This document shows, one piece after another, positions 34,701 to 41,152 of a stretch of DNA of 64,000 bases. Each line of letters opens with the position of its first letter. Positions within the stretch are counted from its first letter, which is position 1. Source of the stretch: Sphingomonas sp. G-3-2-10 (GTDB lineage: Bacteria; Pseudomonadota; Alphaproteobacteria; Sphingomonadales; Sphingomonadaceae); contig NZ_JABBFY010000001.1 of NCBI RefSeq assembly GCF_012927115.1, forward strand, positions 496,001 through 560,000, read 5' to 3'. The notes under the pieces are model-generated. The model made no database searches, was not told the origin of the DNA, and saw only the letters and a list, made by a program, of their open reading frames with translations. The position numbers were made by a program, and so were the translations under genes.

Positions 34701-34837
34701 TCAGCCTGCGCTTCGTCGTCGACAACGTCCTCGACCAGGCACCGCCGTTCCCGTCGCCGACCGGTGGCGGCACGGTCACCTACTTCCCGGGTGTTCTGGG
34801 CCGTTACTTCCGCATGGGCGCGTCGATCGGCTTCTGA
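31718..34837 (+). CDS. TonB-dependent outer-membrane receptor
   Basis: A 1039-residue receptor. Start ATG 31718 (ribosome site AAGGGG), signal peptide ending PAWAQS, TonB-box-like NEILVTGSRIARP, plug domain about 65-200 (LGQALNELPAFG, LNLTLVNGRRF-like strand TLTLVNGRRFVGS), then a beta-barrel ending in GRYFRMGASIGF with aromatic C-terminus. It imports a large substrate using TonB energy; the ligand cannot be read. A strong terminator follows, so it is monocistronic. Confidence 0.95.
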   Translation: MRIFAARSRAGLTLTASLAAIAMTHAVPAWAQSDPVEAQDPAPAPQAEEDGNEILVTGSRIARPNYDTIEPSVVLGSEQIEARGFETLGQALNELPAFGVPGSSPVGGQSSFGPGQSFVNFLGLGSERTLTLVNGRRFVGSNTASIFGPTGQGGNQVDLNVIPTKLVDRVETIVIGGAPIYGSDAIAGTVNVILKRDYEGLELDAQYGISSRGDAGNYRFRGLAGRNFFDGRLNITVSGEYNKGEGLLATDRPELFDGGFFGRPNDPSSPFDRVIFRDRRIPTISEFGIPTVFDFIPVSQGQEANLGFPQGGFVDAQGRALRFDRTGNLIPIDFGTSFGPLDANGNPTTFQTDASGGNGLSLVPLTNLLTDTERYSGNMLVSFNISDNLRFFGEGWYSRSQGVNLRDQPEYNSYLFGYAGDPAGAIIMSTDNPFLTPQARSIIQAQSAGGTFYLNRANTDITTGYATGNVEIVRFVAGLDGSFTGIGGNKWTFQIVGNYGRSETNGDVPTIATQNFFNAVDAVLDGNGNIVCRPGYTNSAAQTISSTCAPLNLFGQQSSQAARDYVTAIAHPRSVNEQRIFTASLSGALFKLPGGDFSFAIGYEHREEKQDFDPGDFFRGGPDPDPLTDADGDGDPTNDRVAFGQSVTMQPLYGEYKTNEVFGELRASLIGPNNDIPFIHSLELAGSARWVDHSTAGGDLTWTAGASWQPIRDVTIRGNFTRAIRAPFITEAFNPSSSFFDFATDPCDQFEQDEGPSPATRAANCAAAGLPTNFNATSDNASFLQAIAGNPNLKNEKSDAFTVGAIFRPRFIPGLSFSADYVDITVNDVITQLSGDQIVANCYDSSNFPANEFCGRIQRDASNQLSFIESGYFNAAELRYKGVLASLDYRTGTPFLGANSTIGLNVSYQYLDTLTSRADANSATAQTATEIGYSRHQGVASLDYTNGGFNTFIQANYYGKAVFDADASPTARSISGVGDVVFVNAGMSYRFDKRFSLRFVVDNVLDQAPPFPSPTGGGTVTYFPGVLGRYFRMGASIGF

Positions 34838-34854
34838 GCCGGGAGGCCGCAACG

Positions 34855-34895
34855 AAAAAAGGGGCCGGGCAGCAGATGCTGTCCGGCCCTTTTTT
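34855..34895 (+). terminator. Rho-independent terminator of TonB-dependent receptor
   Basis: GGGCCGG-g-CAGCA pairs with TGCTG-t-CCGGCCC (34862-34889) with a two-base loop, flanked by six A upstream and six T downstream. The A and T runs make it bidirectional, serving the convergent gene too. Confidence 0.92.
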
Positions 34896-34933
34896 GTTTC
34901 AAATCCCCCCCCGCCAGGGGGGGAGGCTTGCGG

Positions 34934-36040
34934 TCAAGCGCCGAGCGTACCGAAATCCCCGATCGAGACCGTGCCGATCATGTCTACGGTGGCCGGCCCG
35001 ATCGACATCGGATTGCGGATGCCGGGCAGGACGGTCACGTCGAACAATTCGGTGATCGCGCCTTCGAAGCCGATCGATTCGACCACTTCGCCCTTCGCCA
35101 GATCGACGACCATCACGCCGCATGCCGCCGCGGCGCTGCGCTTCGCCAGTTCGGCTTCGATCGGGAGAGTGCCGAAATCGTCGTGCCGCGCCTTCGAAAT
35201 GGTGACCAGCGCATGGCCGTTGTGGAACGAGAGGCCGCGCAGGAAGCCGGGGCAGAAGGCCACGTCCTCGCGCTTGCCGCTAACGGGATCGATGCGCACG
35301 ATCCAGCCGCGCCCGCTGTCGAGCAGCCACACCGCGCCTTCATGCACGCGCGGGCTGTGCGGCATCGACAGGCCGGTGGCCACGATCTCGCCGCTGGGCA
35401 CGTCGATCAGGATGCCGCCGCTTTCCTTGTTCGCGCGCCAGCCATCCTTGCTGTCGGTCGTGCCGAAAGCGGTGACGTAGCGCACCGTGCCATCGGTGAT
35501 CGCCATGCCGTTCAGATGGCAGCGATCCTCGGGCGCCAGCGCGGAGATGAAGGACGGCTTCCACAGCGGCTGGAAGCTGTATGTCTCGTCGATCGTGGCG
35601 AGGCAGGAATAGCGGCTGTTGGTGAAGACCAGCCGGCCGGATGCTTCCATGCCCAGCTCGTGCAGGTCGAGATAGTTCACCGTCTGCGCGCCGCGCGGCA
35701 CGAACACCGCGTCATGGGCATTGTTGGCGAAATGGCCCGGCCGCAGCATGTCCCTGAGCGTCCAGAGCTGGAACATCGACGCGACGCTCAGCGTGCGATC
35801 GGCGAAGTGGAGGCCGGTGGCGCGCGCGTAATTCTGTTCGCTGAACGCGATGCGTCCGTCCGGCGCGACCCCGGCGAGAAACAGCTGGCCGGTCTGGTAC
35901 GAAGTGAAGGCCAGCGAGCAGGCATTGGCCAGCATCCATTTCGCGAGGCCCGGCGTGATGCGGATGTTCGTGCCGGCGGGATCGTAATCGCGGCCCTGCG
36001 CGAGCATTGCTTCGGCTTCGGTGCGGGAAATGGCGGACAC
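34934..36040 (-). CDS. TIGR03032-family (DUF4915) protein
   Basis: A 368-residue protein with EDRCHLNGMAI, GWRANKESGGILIDV, GLSMPHSPRVHEGAVWLLDSG and CPGFLRGLSFHNGHALVTISKARH, all signatures of TIGR03032. The repeats suggest a beta-propeller. No signal peptide. In other bacteria such proteins sit with glycan or peptide-modification genes, function unknown. Here it is divergent from divL and convergent with the receptor gene. Confidence 0.85.
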   Translation of the reverse strand: MSAISRTEAEAMLAQGRDYDPAGTNIRITPGLAKWMLANACSLAFTSYQTGQLFLAGVAPDGRIAFSEQNYARATGLHFADRTLSVASMFQLWTLRDMLRPGHFANNAHDAVFVPRGAQTVNYLDLHELGMEASGRLVFTNSRYSCLATIDETYSFQPLWKPSFISALAPEDRCHLNGMAITDGTVRYVTAFGTTDSKDGWRANKESGGILIDVPSGEIVATGLSMPHSPRVHEGAVWLLDSGRGWIVRIDPVSGKREDVAFCPGFLRGLSFHNGHALVTISKARHDDFGTLPIEAELAKRSAAAACGVMVVDLAKGEVVESIGFEGAITELFDVTVLPGIRNPMSIGPATVDMIGTVSIGDFGTLGA

Positions 36041-36164
36041 GCGGCACGAACTCCTGAACTTGACGCCTCGCTATAGCCTCGGCCGGGCCGGGTTCGCAGC
36101 CATATCGTCCCTTTTTCTTTTGCCCCGCTTCCCGTTGGCCCCGCGATTGGCATAAGGATCGATT

Positions 36165-36191
36165 ATGAAGGCCCGGGACGGCGTGCGTTGA
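36165..36191 (+). CDS. Eight-codon mini-ORF overlapping the divL start
   Basis: ATG AAG GCC CGG GAC GGC GTG CGT TGA encodes MKARDGVR. It has a good ribosome site (AAGGA, 6 bases upstream), while the divL TTG has none. Its stop TGA overlaps the TTG as TTGA, as in translational coupling. Seen in sequence; role is inference. Confidence 0.45.
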   Translation: MKARDGVR

Positions 36192-38518
36192 TCGAGATTT
36201 CCACTTCCGCGGCGGCGCTCGCCGGGGCCGTTCTGGCATTTCTGGTCGTGGCCGCGACCTGGGCGCTGGCCGCCGGGTTGCGTGCGCGATCCGGCGCGCG
36301 CGCGATGCAGGACGCCAACAGCCGGCTTCAGGCGCTGGCGAAGGGATCGCCGGCGCAGGCGATGGTGATCCGCTCCGACGGGCGGGTCGAGCTTTCCCGC
36401 AAATTGTCCGACTGGCTGGGCAAGGCGGATCTGCCGATCGATCTCAGCGAAGTCTCCGAGGCTCTGGTGCCCGAGGATGCGGCCGCGCTGAACGCGCAGG
36501 TGACCGCGGCGCAGAAGGCCGCGCGGCCGTTCAGCCTGTCGGTTCGCGCGAAGGGCTCCGAACGCGCCCTGCTGGTGATCGGCGATCGTGCGGCCGATGC
36601 GGTGCGCGCACCGGGCGGGACGGTGCTGTGGTTCCTCGACACGACCGAGAGCCAGGACGAGATCAGCCGGTTGCAGCGCGACAGCGGACGGCTGCGCAAT
36701 GCGTTCGATGCGCTCACCTCGCTGATCGAAGCCGCGCCGATGCCGATGTGGTATCGCGGGCCGGACCTGCGGCTGCTGATGGTCAACACCGCCTATGTCC
36801 GCGCCGTCGAGGGCGAGGATGCCGAGGATACGGTCGAGCGCGGGCTGGAACTGGTCGAGGGGGCGGGGCTGGGCGGACCGCTGGCCAATGCCGCGATCGC
36901 GCGCGATACCGGCGAGCCGCAGACCGCCGCCATGCCCGCCACGATCGGCGGCGCCCGGCGGATGCTGCGCCTTCACGACGTGCCGCTGCCGACCGGCGGC
37001 GTCGCGGGGTTCGCGGTGGACATCGAGGAGCTTGAGCAGCTTCGCGGCGGGATGAAGCGCTTCGGCGAAGCGCAGCGCGCGATGCTCGATCGCATCTCGG
37101 CCGCGGTCGCCCAGTTCGGGCCGGACCGCAGCCTCGTCTTCTGCAACCAGCCGTTCCGCCGCATCTTCGCGATGAAGAATGAGTGGCTGGCCGACCGGCC
37201 CGAATTCGATCGCGTGCTCGAACGGATGCGCGAAGCCAATCGCTTGCCCGAGATGCGCGATTTCCCGGCATGGAAGGCGGAGCGGCGCGACTGGTTTACC
37301 GCGCCCGACGCGGTCGAGGAGACCTGGACCGTCGGCAGCGCGCATCTCCGCGTCGTCGGCCAGCCGTTGCCCGAGGGCGGGTTGCTGCTGATCTTCGAGG
37401 ATCGCACGCAACAGCTGGAACTCCAGCGCGAGCATGGCGAGATGCAGGCGGTGCGCACCGCGACGCTGGAGAGCCTGTCCGAAGCCGTGGCGGTGTTCGG
37501 CAAGGGACGGCTCCAGCTGTGGAACCGCAAGTTCAGCGGGCTGTGGGGCTTCGAAGACGGGTTCCTCGACGGGCATCCGCAGATCGTCGCGCTCACCAAG
37601 GCCGCCGGTCCGCGCCTGACGCGGCCGCAACAGGCCGAGGTGATCGGCGACCTGATCCGCTCGGCGGCCAAGGATCGCCAGCAGCGCGGCAGCTCGATCC
37701 AGTTCGCCGATGGGCGCTGGTACGACATTGCGGCGGTGCCGCTGCCCGACGGCAATGCGCTGCTCACCATGCTCGACACCAGCGACCGCCACCGCGTCGA
37801 GCGCGCGCTGCGCGACCGCAACGAAGCGCTGGAAGCCGCCGACCGGGTGAAGACCGCGTTCGTGGCGAATATGAGCTACGAACTGCGTACGCCGCTCACC
37901 TCGATCAAGGGCTTTGCCGAGATGTTGCATGGCGGATTCGCCGGAAAACTGAGCGAAAGCGGCGAGGAATATGCCGAAGCGATCCTCGTCTCGGTCGACC
38001 GCCTCGGCGCGCTGATCGACGACGTTCTCGACCTGACCGGCAGCGAAGGCAAACCGCTGGACCGCGAGACGGTGGACATGGAACTGGCCGCGCACAATGC
38101 TGCCGAACTGGTCGCGCCGCTGGCCAAGGCGCGGGGCATCGATCTCGCGGTCGAGATGGCGGGGACCGCGGGTAGCGTCACGGGCGATCCCAAGCGCATC
38201 CGTCAGATCATCGAGCATCTGCTGCGCCATGCCGTCTCCGGCACACCCGAGCAGGGCCGCGTTCTGCTCCACCTCGACGGCAACCAGCGCGTGGCGCGGG
38301 TGATCGTTTCCGACGATGGCCCGGGCATGAGCGACGAGGCGCAGGCCCGGGCGTTCGACCGCTTTGCGCAGGCGGACATCGCACGCAGCGGCGAGCGCGC
38401 GCTGGGTCTTGGCCTGCCGCTGGCCAAGCAGTTCGTCGAAGCGCATGGCGGCAAGATCGCGCTGATCTCCGAACCCGGCGAAGGCACCCTCGTCACCGTC
38501 GAGTTGCCGCGCGGATGA
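36188..38518 (+). CDS. divL: DivL-type PAS-domain kinase homologue with Tyr in the H-box
   Basis: A 776-residue protein: N-terminal membrane helix (about residues 8-30), several PAS-like modules (residues 100-540), a dimerisation/phosphoacceptor helix and an ATPase domain. The H-box reads MSYELRTPL, with Tyr564 where His is expected. This is the hallmark of Caulobacter DivL (Tyr550), a non-canonical partner of CckA in CtrA control. The N-box is also eroded (HLLRHA in place of NLLxNA), whereas DDGPGM and GLGLPL are kept. TTG start at 36188 is coupled to a mini-ORF. The cluster context (tsaE next) supports the name. Canonical kinase activity is doubtful. Confidence 0.85.
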   Translation: MIEISTSAAALAGAVLAFLVVAATWALAAGLRARSGARAMQDANSRLQALAKGSPAQAMVIRSDGRVELSRKLSDWLGKADLPIDLSEVSEALVPEDAAALNAQVTAAQKAARPFSLSVRAKGSERALLVIGDRAADAVRAPGGTVLWFLDTTESQDEISRLQRDSGRLRNAFDALTSLIEAAPMPMWYRGPDLRLLMVNTAYVRAVEGEDAEDTVERGLELVEGAGLGGPLANAAIARDTGEPQTAAMPATIGGARRMLRLHDVPLPTGGVAGFAVDIEELEQLRGGMKRFGEAQRAMLDRISAAVAQFGPDRSLVFCNQPFRRIFAMKNEWLADRPEFDRVLERMREANRLPEMRDFPAWKAERRDWFTAPDAVEETWTVGSAHLRVVGQPLPEGGLLLIFEDRTQQLELQREHGEMQAVRTATLESLSEAVAVFGKGRLQLWNRKFSGLWGFEDGFLDGHPQIVALTKAAGPRLTRPQQAEVIGDLIRSAAKDRQQRGSSIQFADGRWYDIAAVPLPDGNALLTMLDTSDRHRVERALRDRNEALEAADRVKTAFVANMSYELRTPLTSIKGFAEMLHGGFAGKLSESGEEYAEAILVSVDRLGALIDDVLDLTGSEGKPLDRETVDMELAAHNAAELVAPLAKARGIDLAVEMAGTAGSVTGDPKRIRQIIEHLLRHAVSGTPEQGRVLLHLDGNQRVARVIVSDDGPGMSDEAQARAFDRFAQADIARSGERALGLGLPLAKQFVEAHGGKIALISEPGEGTLVTVELPRG

Positions 38519-38856
38519 GGGACCTTTCCCCCGCCGACATCGCGCTGCGCGTGGCGATCTTCTCGGGCGTGCTCGGCCTGATCGGCTGGTCGCCGCCCGG
38601 CGTCCATCTCCTGTTCGGCGGCATCCTGACGCTGGCCGCGCTCGCATTGTTCTACGAAGGATGGTCCCGCCGCAAATCGTCGCGCGCGCTGCGGATGAAC
38701 CTGATCTGGGGGCTGATGGCCACGGGCGGCGCTTTCCTGCTGATCAGCGGGCTGGTCGGCGAGCTCGGTACCTCGCTGCTCGCGCTGGCGGGCGTCTGCC
38801 TCGCGCTTACCGCCGTGGCGAAGCTCGGCGAGAGCGACGGGCCGCCTTCGGAGTGA
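38515..38856 (+). CDS. Small membrane protein in the divL-tsaE operon
   Basis: 113 residues with three or four hydrophobic segments (ALRVAIFSGVLGLIGW, LFGGILTLAALALFYEG, NLIWGLMATGGAFLLISGL, SLLALAGVCLALTAVA). ATGA overlap with divL and GTGA overlap with tsaE prove operon membership. No family recognised. Confidence 0.75.
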   Translation: MRDLSPADIALRVAIFSGVLGLIGWSPPGVHLLFGGILTLAALALFYEGWSRRKSSRALRMNLIWGLMATGGAFLLISGLVGELGTSLLALAGVCLALTAVAKLGESDGPPSE

Positions 38857-39299
38857 TCCGTCTCGCCGATCTCGAAGAAACGCTGGCGCTTGGCGAACGC
38901 CTTGCCGGGGTCGTCCGGCCCGGGGATGTGATCGCGCTTTCGGGGCAACTCGGTGCGGGCAAGACCAGCATCGCGCGCGGGCTGCTCGCTGCGCTGGGGC
39001 TGGAAGGGGAAGCGCCGTCGCCCAGCTTTGCGATCGTCCAGCCCTATGATCCGCCCGAAGTGCGCCTGCCGGTGCTGCACGTCGACCTGTATCGCATCGA
39101 CGATCCGTCCGAAGCCGGTGAACTCGGCCTCGACGATGCGCGGATCGATTCGCTGCTTCTGGTCGAATGGCCAGAGCGGTTGCCCGAACAATATTGGCAC
39201 GATGCGCTGTGGTTGACCCTGGATGTGACAGCGGACGGCGCGCGCAGCTTGACAGCAAAAGTCCCTGAGGCATGGAGCGCGCGATGGCCCCTGACATGA
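38853..39299 (+). CDS. tsaE: tRNA t6A biosynthesis ATPase TsaE (YjeE)
   Basis: A 148-residue P-loop ATPase: GQLGAGKTS (residues 31-39) as Walker A and VDLYRIDDPSEAGELGLDD as family signature. It works with TsaB/TsaC/TsaD to make N6-threonylcarbamoyladenosine 37. The GTG start overlaps the preceding stop. Downstream amgK overlaps its end. Confidence 0.95.
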   Translation: MIRLADLEETLALGERLAGVVRPGDVIALSGQLGAGKTSIARGLLAALGLEGEAPSPSFAIVQPYDPPEVRLPVLHVDLYRIDDPSEAGELGLDDARIDSLLLVEWPERLPEQYWHDALWLTLDVTADGARSLTAKVPEAWSARWPLT

Positions 39300-40273
39300 A
39301 CCCGCCCGCCGCTGCGCCCCATTTCCTCGCCGATGCGGGCTGGGCAGGCGCGCAGATCCTGCCGCTTGCCGGCGACGCTTCGTTCCGCCGCTATTTCCGA
39401 GTCGTCGAGCATGAGCGCAGTGCGATCCTGATGGATTCGCCGCCGTCCAAGGGCGAGGACCCGACGCCGTTCATCAACATCGCGCGCTGGCTGACCGATC
39501 GCGGCTTCGCGGCGCCCCAGATCCTGCACGAGAATCTGGAGGACGGGCTCGTGCTGCTCCAGGATTTCGGCGACGCGCGGATGCGTGAAACCGTCGATGC
39601 CGCGCCCGAGAGCGAACTGCGCCTCTACGAAGCGGCGATCGACCTGCTCGTGCGGCTGCACCAGCATGAAGCGGCGGATGTTCGTCCGTACGACCTGAAG
39701 GAATATCATCGCGAAGTGGGGCTGCTCACCGAGTGGTATTGCCCGGCGCTGGGCCTCGAAGTCGATGCGCAGGGCTATACCGATGCATGGGATCAGGTGC
39801 TGGCTTCGGTCCTGACCGGCCATGCCCCGGTCACGGTGCTGCGCGACTATCACGCCGAGAACATCATGCTGATCGAGGGCAGCGAGACGCTGGGCCTGCT
39901 CGATTTCCAGGACGCACTGGCGGGGCATCCGGCGTACGATCTCGTCTCGCTGTTGCAGGATGCGCGGCGCGACGTGGACGCGGTGCTCGAGACGCAGATG
40001 CTCGATTACTACAAGCGGATGACCGGCGCGGGCGATGCGTTCGACGTCGCCTATCATGTGCTGGGCGCGCAGCGGAACGCCAAGATCGTCGGCATCTTCA
40101 CCCGGCTGTGGCAGCGCGACGGCAAGCCACGTTATGCGGGCCTGTGCCCGCGCGTATGGCGCTATCTGGAGCGCGACCTGGCGCATCCGGCGCTGAAGCC
40201 CGTTTCGGACTGGTTCGACGCCAATCTGCCGCCCGAGATGCGCGGCGATCCGATGGCGATCCTCGGTGAATGA
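39284..40273 (+). CDS. amgK: N-acetylmuramate/N-acetylglucosamine anomeric kinase AmgK
   Basis: An aminoglycoside-phosphotransferase-fold kinase of about 329 residues: LAGDASFRRYFRV as nucleotide loop, LRDYHAENIMLI (Brenner motif) and LLDFQDALAGHPAYDLVSLLQD. Family members next to murU phosphorylate MurNAc and GlcNAc at C1 in peptidoglycan recycling that bypasses de novo UDP-MurNAc synthesis and gives fosfomycin resistance. Start: ATG 39284 has GGAG; 39296 (ATGA with tsaE) is possible. The adjacent nucleotidyltransferase supports the name. Confidence 0.88.
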   Translation: MAPDMNPPAAAPHFLADAGWAGAQILPLAGDASFRRYFRVVEHERSAILMDSPPSKGEDPTPFINIARWLTDRGFAAPQILHENLEDGLVLLQDFGDARMRETVDAAPESELRLYEAAIDLLVRLHQHEAADVRPYDLKEYHREVGLLTEWYCPALGLEVDAQGYTDAWDQVLASVLTGHAPVTVLRDYHAENIMLIEGSETLGLLDFQDALAGHPAYDLVSLLQDARRDVDAVLETQMLDYYKRMTGAGDAFDVAYHVLGAQRNAKIVGIFTRLWQRDGKPRYAGLCPRVWRYLERDLAHPALKPVSDWFDANLPPEMRGDPMAILGE

Positions 40274-40274
40274 A

Positions 40275-41045
40275 ATGAGCGCCATGAAGGGCAAGAAGAC
40301 GCTGTCGATCCGTCCGCAGCCCGACGCGGCGGTGCCGGAAACGGTGATGGTGATGGCGGCCGGGCTGGGCAAACGGATGCGCCCGCTGACCGCGACGCGG
40401 CCCAAGCCGCTGGTGCAGGTGGCAGGCAAGACGCTGATCGACCACACTTTCGATCATCTTCGCGCTGCCGGTGTGAAGCGTGCGGTGGTCAACGTCCATT
40501 ACCTCGCCGACCAGATGGAAGCGCATCTGCGCGCGCGGGTAAGGGACATGGAAGTCCTGATCTCCGACGAGCGCGAGCGGCTGCTCGAAACCGGCGGCGG
40601 CATCGTGAAGGCGCGCGAGATGATCGGCGACAAGCCGTTCCTGTGCGTCAACAGCGACAATCTGTGGATCGACGGCCCGATCGACGCGATCCGCGCGCTG
40701 GCGGCGCGATGGGACGACGAGAAGATGGACGCGCTGCTGCTGCTGGTGCCGCTGGCGCGCGCCAATTGCCATCGCGGCATGGGCGATTTCCGCGTCGATG
40801 CGAACGGCCGCATCACCGAGCGCCGCAAGCCGGGCCGCGTCGCGCCGTTCGTCTATATCGGCGTGCAGATCCTCAGCCCGCGCGTGATCCGCGATTGGCC
40901 GGAGGGGCCGTTCTCGACCAACCTGTTCTGGACCCGCGCGATGGAAGCCGGGCGCCTGTACGGCGTGGTGCATCAGGGGCTGTGGTTCGACATCGGCACG
41001 CCCGAGGCGATCGGTATGGCCGAGGCGGCGCTGGCGGATGCTTGA
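40275..41045 (+). CDS. murU: N-acetylmuramate 1-phosphate uridylyltransferase MurU
   Basis: A 256-residue nucleotidyltransferase with MAAGLGKRMRPLTATRPKPL (pyrophosphorylase signature) and the later VNSDNLW metal site. With AmgK it makes UDP-MurNAc from recycled MurNAc 1-phosphate. Start ATG 40275 (one base after the amgK stop); GTG 40266 is possible. Followed by a long palindrome before addB. Confidence 0.88.
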   Translation: MSAMKGKKTLSIRPQPDAAVPETVMVMAAGLGKRMRPLTATRPKPLVQVAGKTLIDHTFDHLRAAGVKRAVVNVHYLADQMEAHLRARVRDMEVLISDERERLLETGGGIVKAREMIGDKPFLCVNSDNLWIDGPIDAIRALAARWDDEKMDALLLLVPLARANCHRGMGDFRVDANGRITERRKPGRVAPFVYIGVQILSPRVIRDWPEGPFSTNLFWTRAMEAGRLYGVVHQGLWFDIGTPEAIGMAEAALADA

Positions 41046-41048
41046 TCT

Positions 41049-41142
41049 GTTCCCCTTCCGCTTGCGGGAGGGGCTAGGGGAGGGCATGTCAGACTAAACT
41101 GACGCATCCTCCCCCGACCCCTCCCGCAAGCGGAAGGGGAAC
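41049..41142. repeat. Long palindromic element between murU and addB
   Basis: A perfect 25-bp inverted repeat (41049-41073 with 41118-41142; core CCCCTTCCGCTTGCGGGAGG) whose stem extends with GGGGAGG and whose loop has GTCAG-ACTAAA-CTGAC. As RNA it would form one hairpin of about 94 nt. It fits dispersed REP-like elements and may uncouple addB from the upstream genes. Confidence 0.85.
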
Positions 41143-41152
41143 AAGAAGGCTC

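Noticed and set aside
31703..34852. 1049-residue open frame on the minus strand across the TonB-dependent receptor
   Set aside because: Antisense shadow of a high-GC gene: Arg/Ala/Glu/Asp-rich composition, no domain, and exact overlap with an unmistakable receptor and its terminator.
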